Of a DNA stretch of 64,000 bases, positions 48,964-60,017 are shown one piece after another. The position numbers and the translations under genes are program-made. Location of the stretch: positions 62,001-126,000 of the forward strand of contig NW_026063277.1 in assembly GCF_024362695.1 (NCBI RefSeq), given 5' to 3'. Numbering within the stretch: the first letter of the stretch is position 1; every line of letters starts with the position of its first letter. The notes beneath the pieces are model-generated. The model was not told the origin of the DNA, did not search any database, and worked only from the letters and a program-made list of their open reading frames with translations. Source of the stretch: Pectinophora gossypiella (Eukaryota; Arthropoda; Insecta; Lepidoptera; Gelechiidae).

Positions 48964-51939
48964 TTATTTATCTTTATAGTCTAAAAACTCTCCTACACTA
49001 TAGAACCCTAAATTACTTATCCATTTTGTTAGAGCGGTTTTGAATATTTTGCCGTTTAATAACTTTAGAGAGTTAGGGAGCTTATTATACACCTCAATGC
49101 TCATGTTAAAAACATTCTGTTTGTATAAGTAGGACTTAGAGCTTGGTTGGTGCAAAAGGTTGACATACTGATTCCTCAGTGGTCTCCTTGACACCTGTGA
49201 GCGCAATTTGTAGTATTCAGGATGCGTTTTAACGAAGTTACAAATGTCCCTTATATACAAGCAGGGTAGAGGTAGAACATTCAAATTTTTGAATAGAGGT
49301 TTACAGCTCTCCAAAAACCAAGCGCCGCAAATAGCCCTGATACATCGCTTCTGTAATCTGAAGACCCTTGTGATCTCAGTTGAATTTCCCCAAATAATAA
49401 GACCATAGCTAAGTATTGAGGAGACATATCCGTAGTAGGCCATGAGTGCTGCTTCCTTCGATACTGTTTTTCTTAAGCGGTTTAGGACGAATACAAAGCG
49501 TTCTAGCTTAGAGCATATTTTGTCAACGTGGGCTTTCCAGTTCAAATGAGTATCAATAACAATCCCTAAGAAATCAAACGTATCAACCCTTTCAACGTTA
49601 CTGTTGTTAAATTGTATATTAGCTAAATTTAACAAATTTGAGTTTGGGTGACGGTATTCCATTAGTTTAGTTTTACTGATATTTATATTTAGATTATTAT
49701 TATTTAACCAGTTATTCATATCGTTTAGGGCTGATTTTATAGTATCAATATATGTATCGTCATCACAAGCTATTAGAAGTGTGGTGTCATCCGCAAATAA
49801 TATAGATTTATGTAGCGTTGCTCGTGGGAGATCATTTATGTACAATAAAAACAAAATTGGAGCTATTATGCTACCTTGAGGTACACCAGTGTTATTAACT
49901 AAAAACTTAGACATGTACTTCTTTTTAGTAATAACATTATTGACTCTTACCATATTTGTAACCTCAGTGCACTGTTTGCGGCCCTTGAGATAGAGTTCGA
50001 ACCAATCATAAGCCTTACCTCGGATTCCGTATACTTGTAGTTTTTTCAGTAGATAACCGTGATGGACGAAATCGAATGCTTTTGACATATCGAGAAATAT
50101 TGACGTCATTGGTATGTTATTATTTAGATTTTTAGTAATAGTCCTCACTAGGTCATAACAAGCTAGTGTTGTTGAACTCCCTTTACGGAAACCAAATTGC
50201 TGAGGATGTAGAATATTAAATTTTGTTAAAAATGAGACGAGTCTTTTCTGCATCGCCTTTTCAAAAATTTTTGACAGTATTGGAACAATTGTGATTGGCC
50301 TGTAGCACCCGGGGTCTAATCTATCCCCTTTCTTGAACAATGGCTTCACAAGTGCCACTTTTAATTGCGCTGGAAAGTAACCCTGTTCAAAAGTTAAATT
50401 TATAAGGTGTGCCAATGGACGCGCAAATGTACGAGCGTTGAGCTTCAAAACAGTTGTGCTAATGTCGTCAATACCACTAGACTTACTATTATTTAAACTC
50501 ATTATAATGTTGTATGTTTCGCTACTGTCAACTGGTGTCAAGAAAATTGTATGATCATTTATGTCATTGTTGGGTACATTAATGTGTCTAATCAGATGCG
50601 GATTATTACTATTAGTCAATTGGATATAATAATTATTAAATATGTCGCAGATGTTTTGGGGGTCATTATATTGAACATTATTAAATTTTATACATTTAAT
50701 GTCGTTATCGTGATAAGTATTATTAGTGGCCAATGAAATAGTCTTCCATATAGCTTTTGAATTTTTCCCATGTTTACTGATGAATTTTGTATTATTTATT
50801 CTTTGTGCCGCGAATATACATTTTCTAAGAAGCTTTATATATTTTTGGACTGACTGTTTTAGTTGCTTACTTTTTTTGCTAGATGTGCGATATGATAGAT
50901 ATAGTTTCCGTTTGGTTTTACACGACTTTTTTAACCCCCTTGTTAGCCACTTTAACTTTGAAGGTCTGTTATTTATTTTAACTTTTATTAGTGGAAAACA
51001 CAGGTTGTAGAACAATCGCAACGTCTCGTAAAAAAGGTCGAAGGCTTGTGCAGCATTATTGCAGTCTAATATCTCCAGAAATGACAGAGCTGACATACAG
51101 TTTTCAAATTTTTTAAGATTTTCTTTGCTGTAATCCCGTCGATATTCGAACCAGGTTGTGAAGACTCTCTGTTTTTTCATAGTAAATGATATCATCTGTG
51201 CAGTTTGATGGTCAGATAATCCTAAGGGTATCACAGATGGTTCGGCACGTTTTATGTTGCTGATTATTTGGTCTAGGCATGAGTTAGACCTTGTGGCCAC
51301 TAAAATATGGGGACTGAAATTAAAGCTATTTATTAAGCTCAACAATTTATCGGTAGAGTTTCCCTTTTTTAGGATATTTATATTCCAATCGCCACATATG
51401 ACAATTTTTTTCTTATAGTATTTAGTGGTTAAGTATCGTAACAATATGTCTAGTTTGTATAAAAAGATACCAACATGAGCTTTGGTGGGATTTGGGATTC
51501 TATATATCGTTACTACTATAAGATTTAGTCCCATGACTTCTACTCCACAACATTCGAAGTAGAACTTTTTGGCTAGTTTTGGAGGAAAGACTAATAGTTT
51601 GGTTTCCATAGCTTTTTTTACCAAAATACACGATCCACCTCTATTTTTTTCTCGACAAAAGGTTGCTGTTAGTTTGTAGTTATTTATCTTAATATTTGCT
51701 TCTGTACCTTGTTTTACATTTGTTTCTGTGAAACATAAGATGTCAACTTCACTACTATAGCTTTCCAAGTTCTGTATGGTGATGTCAATGAGGTCCGATT
51801 TATTACAAATACCGGCAATGTTCTGATGCAGAATCCTAACCTTATTATCACTTGATTCATTTTTAAGTGGTGCAGGGCTTGAAATAGAGGAGTTACTAAC
51901 ATTAATATTATTGACGAAAACATTTTTGGGAATTTGCAA
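48964..51939 (-). CDS. CR1-like ORF2: endonuclease and reverse transcriptase
   Basis: A 991-codon open frame. AP endonuclease: ILHQNIAGICNKSDLID, CFTETNVKQG, VVTIYRIPN, VICGDWNINILKKGN, LGLSDHQTAQM. RT: PLFKKGDRLDPGCYRPITIVP, QFGFRKGSSTTLACYDLV, IFLDMSKAFDFVHHGYL, NTGVPQGSIIAPILFLLYINDL, SILFADDTTLLIA (catalytic DD), LMEYRHPNSN, FDFLGIVIDTHLNWKAHV. The C-terminal region ends LNGKIFKTALTKWISNLGF. No ATG is near the start: the frame begins within the ORF1 tail and overlaps it, so reinitiation or another non-standard start is likely. It performs target-primed reverse transcription. Appears intact. Confidence 0.92.
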   Translation of the reverse strand: MQIPKNVFVNNINVSNSSISSPAPLKNESSDNKVRILHQNIAGICNKSDLIDITIQNLESYSSEVDILCFTETNVKQGTEANIKINNYKLTATFCREKNRGGSCILVKKAMETKLLVFPPKLAKKFYFECCGVEVMGLNLIVVTIYRIPNPTKAHVGIFLYKLDILLRYLTTKYYKKKIVICGDWNINILKKGNSTDKLLSLINSFNFSPHILVATRSNSCLDQIISNIKRAEPSVIPLGLSDHQTAQMISFTMKKQRVFTTWFEYRRDYSKENLKKFENCMSALSFLEILDCNNAAQAFDLFYETLRLFYNLCFPLIKVKINNRPSKLKWLTRGLKKSCKTKRKLYLSYRTSSKKSKQLKQSVQKYIKLLRKCIFAAQRINNTKFISKHGKNSKAIWKTISLATNNTYHDNDIKCIKFNNVQYNDPQNICDIFNNYYIQLTNSNNPHLIRHINVPNNDINDHTIFLTPVDSSETYNIIMSLNNSKSSGIDDISTTVLKLNARTFARPLAHLINLTFEQGYFPAQLKVALVKPLFKKGDRLDPGCYRPITIVPILSKIFEKAMQKRLVSFLTKFNILHPQQFGFRKGSSTTLACYDLVRTITKNLNNNIPMTSIFLDMSKAFDFVHHGYLLKKLQVYGIRGKAYDWFELYLKGRKQCTEVTNMVRVNNVITKKKYMSKFLVNNTGVPQGSIIAPILFLLYINDLPRATLHKSILFADDTTLLIACDDDTYIDTIKSALNDMNNWLNNNNLNINISKTKLMEYRHPNSNLLNLANIQFNNSNVERVDTFDFLGIVIDTHLNWKAHVDKICSKLERFVFVLNRLRKTVSKEAALMAYYGYVSSILSYGLIIWGNSTEITRVFRLQKRCIRAICGAWFLESCKPLFKNLNVLPLPCLYIRDICNFVKTHPEYYKLRSQVSRRPLRNQYVNLLHQPSSKSYLYKQNVFNMSIEVYNKLPNSLKLLNGKIFKTALTKWISNLGFYSVGEFLDYKDK

Positions 51940-53224
51940 CAGATTGACTTTTAGAGTGCTTTACAAACACCTCGATCCATGCAGATAGATCCGCAATGAT
52001 TGTACTTAGTCCTCTCCTATTAATGTGGCCGTTCATTTTGTTAAACATTGTAAAGTCATAGCTTAATTTTCTATTTGAATCAAAAATATATGCATATTCA
52101 CAAGTCAGATTATCTAAGTCTAGTAAACGGTTAAAAGCTTCGATTCTTCTATTGTATAAGGTAACATAGTTACCCAGCTTAAAAGTAGGTACACACAATA
52201 TTATGTTAGTATGACGTATACATTGCAATGAACATCGAATCTTCTCTATCATCTTGTTGTAGTCTGCCGATGCCGTGAACTCTTCTGCAGGAATGAAAAT
52301 AACACAGAAGTCCTGATGTGTAAAGTCTTGGGTTGTATTATTTATTCCACTAAGAAGTTGATCAATTCTACCGCCTGGAAATGAGTAATGGCAGACTTGT
52401 GATTCCGGGAAGGATTTTTCAGCCACTTTTATTAGGTTTTTGTTAGAGCCATTGCTTATCAAACATATCCTTTGATCTCTTAATTTATAATTAGTCTGTG
52501 GTCTATTTGGCGTTTTGTCTGCTTGGCTGTCCAAAGGAGTGCTCGAGTTTGCATGCAGTGAATTTTGGTGACTACTTTTAGTCAGGTTCTGAGAATTTAA
52601 GTCCGTGTTCGTGGAATCTTCCTCTTGTGTAAAATCTAGCAGTTTTCTATTCAATTTAGCTCTATTTTTCTTCTTTGTATTGTTGTTCTGTGTAGATGTA
52701 CATACTGTTTTTAGGAGGTTCGTCTCTTTTTCATATTTAGAGATTATTGCCTTTAACTCACTGTTTTCTTTTAAGAGGTTTACAATTTCCTCGTCCGCTG
52801 AAGCAAGTTTTTGTTTTAGATCATGAACTTTTGTTGTTAACTCTTCGACGTAGAAAGCGTTTCCAGGCCCTATGTCTGGGCAGCTTCTATTCAAAGCACT
52901 TTCGTTTTTTGGGCTTGCAGATGTAAACTCAAGCATGTTATCGCTTTCATCTTCCTCATCACAAAGAGATTCAAAGGAATTTTCTATTTGTACATTTACT
53001 TTGTAGTTACGCCTGGTTACATTGTCCGGTGTCTGTTTTGTAGAGATACAGTTAATACATTTCCAAGAACTTTTTCTCTCGGTTTCCATTAAGTAAAATC
53101 TCTTTGAAGAAACATTTGCACAATCTATATGGTATTTTCCGTCACATATGCAGCATGTTAAAATTTGTCTGTCTGTAAATGCCTTTTTGCATCTAATACA
53201 AATATTGTTATCCTTTGGCGCCAT
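51908..53224 (-). CDS. CR1-like ORF1: PHD-type zinc finger protein
   Basis: The ATG at 53224. Residues 10-62 form a PHD-like finger (CIRCKKAFTDRQILTCCICDGKYHIDC...SSWKCINC). An acidic linker follows, then a coiled coil (EELTTKVHDLKQKLASADEEIVNLLKENSELKAIISKYE, ~130-170), a Ser/Asn-rich region, and a C-terminal SGNH/esterase-like domain (RICLISNGSNKNLIKVAE, SFPGGRIDQLLSGI, DFCVIFIPAEEF, RRIEAFNRLLD, MNGHINRRGLSTI). PHD plus esterase-like domains are known for CR1/L2-type ORF1. It presumably binds the RNA and possibly membranes. Intact. Confidence 0.85.
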   Translation of the reverse strand: MAPKDNNICIRCKKAFTDRQILTCCICDGKYHIDCANVSSKRFYLMETERKSSWKCINCISTKQTPDNVTRRNYKVNVQIENSFESLCDEEDESDNMLEFTSASPKNESALNRSCPDIGPGNAFYVEELTTKVHDLKQKLASADEEIVNLLKENSELKAIISKYEKETNLLKTVCTSTQNNNTKKKNRAKLNRKLLDFTQEEDSTNTDLNSQNLTKSSHQNSLHANSSTPLDSQADKTPNRPQTNYKLRDQRICLISNGSNKNLIKVAEKSFPESQVCHYSFPGGRIDQLLSGINNTTQDFTHQDFCVIFIPAEEFTASADYNKMIEKIRCSLQCIRHTNIILCVPTFKLGNYVTLYNRRIEAFNRLLDLDNLTCEYAYIFDSNRKLSYDFTMFNKMNGHINRRGLSTIIADLSAWIEVFVKHSKSQSVANSQKCFRQ

Positions 53225-53995
53225 CTGTCGTCGAGCAGTGAAACTATATTATTTTTGACTGCGCCCTCTGTGGTCGAGTAGAATAACTAAAATCGAATTT
53301 TTTTGACTGCGCCCTCTGTCGTCGAATAGTGTAACTAAATCAATTTTTGACTGCGCCCTCTATCGTCACGCAGTGGAACTATATTTTTAACTTTCTTATA
53401 GAGAACAACGTCAAATATTTGCTTATTTGCGTATTAATTAATTTCTTCTTAAATGTGCAATTAAAATTCATCAAAAAGTAGTTTCAAAAAGAAAAAAAAT
53501 AATGTTCATTTGATGCGGGATCCGACACCGGGAACTTTGATTCACACGTAGAAGAAAAAGGAATTCTAGTGCACTCGCCGCTACACCAAACAGTTACTGT
53601 TTTTTGTATCGAAAATTTGAATCAGATCACAACTATTTATGCGTTTTATAAAGAAGTCCGTTAAAAATTAATATTTAAACTTTTGCACTGTTTCACTTAT
53701 AATCTTCAAGGATTTTCACTTTATTTGTTAATATAGCTTAGTCACTGATATTTTCACTGAGTTCCCAAAGGGAAAACACACTCCTTCGATGGTTTATTAC
53801 ACTAGTTGGTATAACGTCAATTTAATCGGTTTTCTGTAGATATAAATTGTCACAAACACTTCCGCGCACGATTTGTAGCATACTGATTGCTGTGATGAAA
53901 TTGTAATTCATAAAACTTGAAAGCTCTATTTTTAAAAATAATTTAACGCGGAGATCTACGATGTTTACTACAAGACGCCCTCTGGCGGAATAAAA
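53225..53995 (-). promoter_or_regulatory. CR1-like 5' UTR with tandem repeats
   Basis: GCGCCMTCTGTSGTCGA recurs at 53218, 53261, 53309 and 53353 (periods 43, 48, 44). Such repeats just upstream of ORF1 are candidates for the internal promoter. The remaining ~600 bp is AT-rich without coding. The right edge near 53995 is where the plus-strand LINE resumes. Confidence 0.6.
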
Positions 53996-54001
53996 TGGCT
54001 T

Positions 54002-55792
54002 AATCAAAACGAAATGTCCGATTCCGAAATGTGGAGTTTAATCAATGACCTCTCCAACAATAAAGTAAAGCAGAGTTGTGCTCCTCCCAATCTCGTGAGT
54101 AATTCAAAAACTATCACTGACCCTGTTGAAATCTGTAATATATTCAATGACTACTTTTCATCGATAGGATCACTTCTAGCTAAACAAATCCCGGGTCAAC
54201 CCGATATTCAAACTAATATCTCACTACCAAACGATAATGATTCACCAAAACTAACAAACCTACCCCCTACTACCATCGAGGAAATAAATAAAATAATTAG
54301 TAACCTTGACCCCAACTCGAGTACTGGCTTGGACGGAATTACCACCAAAACTATTAAGTGCGTACAACCCTTGATAGTTTCTAAATTAACGGATTGTATA
54401 AACGGATTATTAAATAGAGGCCACTTTCCCGATACACTTAAGATTGCCAAAGTCAGTCCTATCCACAAATCTGGTCCTAAAACTGACCCAGGAAACTATA
54501 GGCCAATATCCGTCCTTCCTGTGCTTTCAAAGATTCTGGAAAAAGTGCTATATAAACGTTTAGAATCCTACTTAGACTCAATTAGCTTCCTTACAGACCG
54601 ACAATTTGGTTTTAGACCAAGAAGTAATACCCTTGCAGCGTCAGTAGACTTGGTCACCCAGATAAGACAGAATATAGATAACAAAAAAATTGTTTTAGGA
54701 ATATTTATAGACCTAAAAAAAGCTTTTGATACGGTGTGTCACAATTTGCTAATTAAAAAACTTCATTCAGTGGGCGTCGGTGGTACTGCGCTAAATATGT
54801 TCGAATCTTATCTTAAAAATAGGCAGCAAGTGGTTAAAATTCAGGACTATCAAAGTAAACCCCGGCCCATAACATATGGTGTTCCTCAAGGATCCATACT
54901 GGGCCCACTCTTGTTTTTGATCTATATAAACAGTATCACTAATCTAGGACTAAACGGCCACATAACTTTATACGCAGATGACACCTGCTTGTTCTACTTT
55001 GGTGGTTCCATACATGGCATAATTGAGACAGCACAAAAAGATTTGGATACCCTATGTAATTGGTTGCAGTCAAACCTACTGACAGTCAATGTTTCCAAAA
55101 CTGCTTACATCATTTTTAAAGCCAAAAACAAGCATATCCCTACTTATGCACCCCTAACAATAAATAACATACCTCTCCAAGAGAAACATACTGAAAAACA
55201 TTTAGGGTTGCGACTGGATAGCCAATTGACATGGGGAAATCATATTGAGGCTGTCGGAAAAAAACTATGTTCCTTAATAGGTTCATAGCGAGATCTAGTA
55301 CGCTGTGCTCCCCGTAAAATGCGAATGACCATCTACAATGCCCTAGTTAAGTCGCACCTTATGTATCTTATAGAAATCTGGGGTAGTGCATGCAAAACCA
55401 AACTATCCGAATTACAAGTAATCCAAAACAAACTTATCAAAATTCTTTTTCACTATCCGTATTCAATGCCAACAGCCAAATTGTACGAACAGAGTAATCT
55501 AATGAACATAAAACAGTTATATACATACTACACATGCATTCTTATTCGAAAAATAACAAGCGGAATTATCCACACGTCAATTAAGTTCACACAAAAGAGA
55601 CACGCATCTAAACGCTCCACAAGACGGGCCAGTTTACTGGTACTTCCGAAGATCCGAACTAACTACGGTAAGCGAATGTTTACTAACGAGGGAGCACAAC
55701 TTTATAATAAATTACCCTCACATGTAAAAAAATGTGAATCAATTAATGAATTTAAGCATAAATTAGCCGAATATATTAAGCAAATTACCTAA
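54002..55792 (+). pseudogene. CR1-group LINE ORF2, RT domain, one in-frame stop
   Basis: RT motifs in order: SEMWSLINDLSNNKVKQ, TGLDGITTKTIK, VSPIHKSGPKTDPGNYRPISVL, FGFRPRSNTLAASVDLV, GIFIDLKKAFDTVCHNLLI, GVPQGSILGPLLFLIYINSI, LYADDTCLFYFGG (catalytic DD), HLGLRLDSQLTWGNHI. TAG at 55286-55288, then the same frame continues to 55792 (IYNALVKSHLMYLIEIWGSA, LYNKLPSHVKKCESINEFKHKL). Apart from that stop and the CR1 insertion the sequence is well preserved. The 3' end lies near 55850. The first part is at 48304-48651. Confidence 0.85.
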
Positions 55793-55859
55793 ATAGTAGT
55801 TGTGAGGAGGTGATTGATATAAATCCCAATACAACAAACTATAATGTGTACCTATATTT

Positions 55860-58800
55860 TTGTGTTAACGAGTGTTATGTGTGACTGTGACCTACAATAG
55901 TGCGATGTATATATAGTCCTCCTTGTCGTATCCGACAACGGCGACCTCAGTCTCTTCTCTCGTGCGCTCGAATGTGACTGGCAAAGCCAAACTTTGTTCT
56001 GAAAACTCGGTGACATTGGAGGCAGAATAGCTGTCCATCCGAGTTAAAGGTGTAGCTATAGGTGGGTTTGGGACGATCCTTGCGTTTTTGGCGTTTTTCA
56101 TCGAGCTCTTTCAGACGATTTTGTTCAAAGTTGGCCACCCCTGTTTTGACACAGTGACGCCAAACAGGTCTTAAAACAGCAAGGTCCTCCCAGCGTTCAG
56201 TGGAAATATCGCAGGCGGTCAGGTTACGTTTCAAGACGTCCTTGTACCGCAGATATTGTCCCCCACGTTTACGCTTTCCACTCGCTAGTTCGGAGTAGAA
56301 GACGAACTTTGGGAGTCTACAGTCATTCATACGGCGGACGTGACCGCACCATCTTAATTGACTGTTCATCAGCAGTGCCTCCATGCCAACCATGCCCGAA
56401 CGGCGCAACACTTCAGTGTTAGACACGCGATCTTGCCATGTGATCCGTAGGATATTACGGAGACACCGCATGTGGAAGGTGTCCAACTTTCTAATGTCGG
56501 TTTTGTACAGGCACCAAGTTTCCGAAGCATACGTCAGTATAGGAAGCACCAGGGCCTTATACACAGAAAGCTTGGTGTGCAGCTTAAGGTCGTGAGATTT
56601 CCAGACTCTCTGTGTTAGCTTCCCGAAAGTTGCAGCAGCTTTGGCTATTCGGGTGGGAATTTCAGATGATAAGCGATTGTCACTCCGAATCTGGCTACCG
56701 AGGTATTTGAAAGTAGAAACTTCTTCTAAAATCGAGTCACCCAGAGTGACATTCGACTGGTCAGCGTTACAGCCTCTAGGTGGTTGCTTGAGTACTTGGG
56801 TCTTAGATACGCTAATAACCAAGCCAAATTTGGAGCACGATTCGCTGAGAGAGTCTAAATAATGCTGCAGGGCTTCAAGTGTATTGGTCATCAGGCATAC
56901 GTCGTCGGCATAGAGGATGTCCACTATAGAACTGCGCGTTACTTTATTTCTGGCTTTGAAGCGAGAAAGGTCAAAGACACCTTTGTCCGTGCGAACATTT
57001 AGATGGATTTGTCCATTGCAGCGAGCAAGTGCGTCGCTCATAACCGCGGCGAAGTACAACGCAAATAAGGTCGGGGCCATTACGCAACCTTGCTTTACGC
57101 CTGCCGTGACTGGGAAGTAGTCCGAAAATTCGTTGTTGTGGTGCACCTTAGCCATCATGTTGTCATGGAATTGCCTTATGAGGTTTACGAATTTTGCGGG
57201 ACAACCAGATTTTGCCAGTACCGTCCAGAGAGCTTGACGTGGAACTCGGTCGAAAGCTTTCTCCAGATCTACGAAGCACATGAACAGCGGTTGATGCTGT
57301 TCAAGGCTTTTTTCTTGGATTTGCTTGACGACAAATATTGCGTCCACTGTACCCCTGGATGGCCTAAACCCACACTGGGTCTCTGGCAAAACTTGTTCAG
57401 CGAGATGCGATAAGCGTGCGTTGATAATGTGTGCTAAGATTTTACCAGCAGAAGAGAGAAGAGAGATACCTCTGTAGGACCCACAATCTGATATATTGCC
57501 CTTTCCTTTATAGAGTTTACAAATAGAGGCATCTCTCCATTCCTGAGGAATTATTTCCGACTCCCAGACTCTTAAAACAAGTTCGAAGAGTCTGCCCTGG
57601 ATGTTCACGCCGCTGTACTTGTAAACTTCCGCAGGTAGACCATCAAAGCCAGGCGCTTTAGCATTTTTTAGCCTCATTAGTGCTTGATTAAACTCATCAG
57701 GTGAAGGAGGATCAGCGAGATGTTCGGCGACAGGTAATTTTTCGAGGTTATTGACGTACTCAAAGTCAGTTGTTTGCATAGCAGGATTCAGGACGTCATG
57801 AAAATGTTCAGCCCACCTACGTAGTATATCATTTTGGTTGGTAAGGCGTTCATTACCATTACGAGAGAATACTGGTGCCGATTTCCTGCAAGTTGGACCA
57901 AAAACGCCCTGAATGTTCTCGAAAAATTTACCTGTTTGGTTAGTGTCAGCATAGTGCTGAATTTCAGCTGCTTTGTCCGCCCACCAGCGGTCTTTAAGTG
58001 CGCGCACTTTGGTCTTAAACAGTTGATGAACAGATTTGGCGTCATTACCCGGATTACGCAGAGAATGCCGGTGATTCTCAAAAAGAACCTTGACGTCTGC
58101 GTCACAGGCATCAAACCAGTCCTGGCTCTTCTTGGGAGGTTTTCCCAGAATTCGCTCTGCGCTCTCCCTAAGATCTTTGGAGTAAATCGCCCAGCTGTCA
58201 TCTATAGACGCATCCGTAGTATCCGAGATTAAAGCGCCAAAATCATCATCAAAAGTTTTACCCAGTTCTTTGGAATGCATCAAGTTCGAGTACGCAAGTT
58301 TGGTAGACTTTTTGTGGTTTGCTCGTCGGGGAAATTGGAGACTGATGCGTAACTTAGATCTTATAAGTCTGTGGTCAGTCCAACCTTGAGCACCCCTCAT
58401 TGCTCTTGTTATAAGAACGTCGCTCAGATGTTTTTTGCGTACGATTACGTAGTCCAAAAGATGCCAGTGTTTGGAACGAGGGTGCATCCATGATGTTTTA
58501 TACTTTTCGGGCAAACGAAAAATGGTGTTAGTCAGGCACAGTTCAAACTCGGCACATAGAGTCAGCAAATCAAGGCCGTTGGCATTGCAGTTACCGACTC
58601 CATGACGGCCGAGGATCCCCGCCCAAGAACTGTACTCCGAACCCACGCGAGCATTGAAGTCTCCTAGCAAGACAATTCTGTCATGAGATGGAATATGACG
58701 TAGGGTATCGCGCAGATCCTGGTAGAATTTAATTTTGACTTCATCAGACGACGGCAATGTAGGTGCGTAGATGCTTATGAGGTGTAGATGTTTCTTAGTT

Positions 58801-59995
58801 GGAAGAGGAAGGCGCAGAGTAATGATGCGATCACTAATCCCCTTGGGAAGATCTTGCATTGAACGCGCTAAGCTATTACGAACGGCAAAACCTACACCAC
58901 TTGATGCTCTTTCCGTGTCTGGTTTCCCGCTCCAGAAGTAGGTGTAGCCACCAAGTTGTTCACACAATTCTCCATAGCCGGAAAGATGGGTTTCACTAAT
59001 AGCAGCGATATCTATGTTATACCGCGCCAGCTCTCTGGCTACAAGGGCAGTTTTCCTTTCAGGACACAGGTTGTTGTCACTGTCAAGTAAAGTTCGGACG
59101 TTCCACGCTCCTATTATGAGATCTGTTTCCTTAATATTAGTATATTTATTTCTTAGATTCTTTCGACCGCATTAAATTGATGACCAGGCGACCGCGGTGA
59201 GCCACCTGGGGGTATTAACGGAACGGACTATGTATAGGCCACCTTTTCTAGGCCCCTCCCCTGATTGGGGAAAGCAGAGCGATCCTAAATAGGGCTGCTT
59301 TGCCGCCGGACGTGCTGCCGAACCCGTCTCCCCGTCCCACTCGGATTCAGGAGCGACCACTCTCGTCCGGCCGCCTACGTGCAGAAGTCAGCTAAGGCCC
59401 GGGCACATCAGACCCAGCACCCCACCACCAACCGTCCATCGCCGCAGGGCTTTATTGTTCAGAGTACCAAAAGAGAACAGCCAAGGTCAACTGCGCGTGA
59501 GTGTATTTTAGGTGCATAAGTGATTGCGCAGCCACATATCCACCCTCTCGTCTTCAGGATCCGGGCATCAGTGGACCGGAGAACCGGTACGACTGATAGG
59601 ACCCAGAAGATGCAGCAACTGGCCGCACGTTATTAAAAGACTCCAACGTGCGCCCTTTAAGGCGTGTTGCATCGCCCTGCTATGTCGCTATGGTAGCCGG
59701 AAGCGTTTGTCTATCGACGATGCTCGCCTGCCATACCGACACAGACTTTGGTACGATTTAGGGAGACGACCGTCTAGCTATACACTATAGCCCCCTTCAT
59801 TAGGTTTAGCCCACGGAACACCGTGGTTTCCAGGGTGTGGCCGCTGTAGGTACCATACAGCTACGAGGAGCCACTAATGAAGAGATTTAGGAGCCTCGCA
59901 CTACTACAGAGCAGTAGCCATGCGAGCCCCCGTTACACCGTGCGATGTAAGTGTGATATGAACGACAACATATTAATGTAATTAAGTTCTCCTTC
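55860..59995 (-). mobile_element. RTE-like LINE, minus strand
   Basis: A single long ORF (to 59168 if opened upstream) with endonuclease and RT, a short 3' UTR at the left, and a GC-rich ~800-bp 5' region at the right (59170-59990). It inserted between the Gypsy integrase core (60018-60905) and the Gypsy integrase tail (48305). Exact ends and target duplication could not be fixed. Confidence 0.75.
55947..59166 (-). CDS. RTE-like LINE endonuclease-reverse transcriptase with C-terminal C2H2 finger
   Basis: The frame opens at about 59166 (LIIGAWNVRTLLDSD, IDIAAISETHLSGYGEL) without an ATG before the conserved endonuclease start. Endonuclease: IVLLGDFNARVG, DYVIVRKKHLSDVLI, WTDHRLIRSKL. RT: LKNAKAPGFDGLPAEVY, CGSYRGISLLSSAGKIL, CGFRPSRGTVDAIFVV, CFVDLEKAFDRVPR, GVKQGCVMAPTLFALY, DILYADDVCLMTN (DD). 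Then LTYASETWCLYKTD, HMRCLRNILRITWQDRV, RWCGHVRRM. The last 25 residues form a perfect C2H2 finger (C-x2-C-x12-H-x3-H). Automated pipelines often label such ORFs 'craniofacial development protein 2-like'. Uninterrupted for over 1000 codons. Confidence 0.88.
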
Positions 59996-60000
59996 TCATG
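59170..60000 (-). other. 5' region of the RTE-like LINE, no gene
   Basis: Moderately GC-rich. Contains no recognised coding motif on either strand. It could contain the LINE promoter or a degenerate ORF1. Confidence 0.5.
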
Positions 60001-60017
60001 TAAGTGATTCATTATCT

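Larger units (their letters stand above)
48652..53995 (-). mobile_element. Two-ORF CR1-like LINE, minus strand
   Basis: The 3' end at the left carries a (CTAT)n tail on the coding strand (48653-48680 region) and about 280 bp of 3' UTR. ORF2 48964-51939 and ORF1 51908-53224 are both uninterrupted, with a 5' UTR of about 770 bp on the right. Lack of stops suggests a full-length, fairly young element. It interrupts another LINE of the opposite strand; no clear target duplication was found. Confidence 0.85.
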
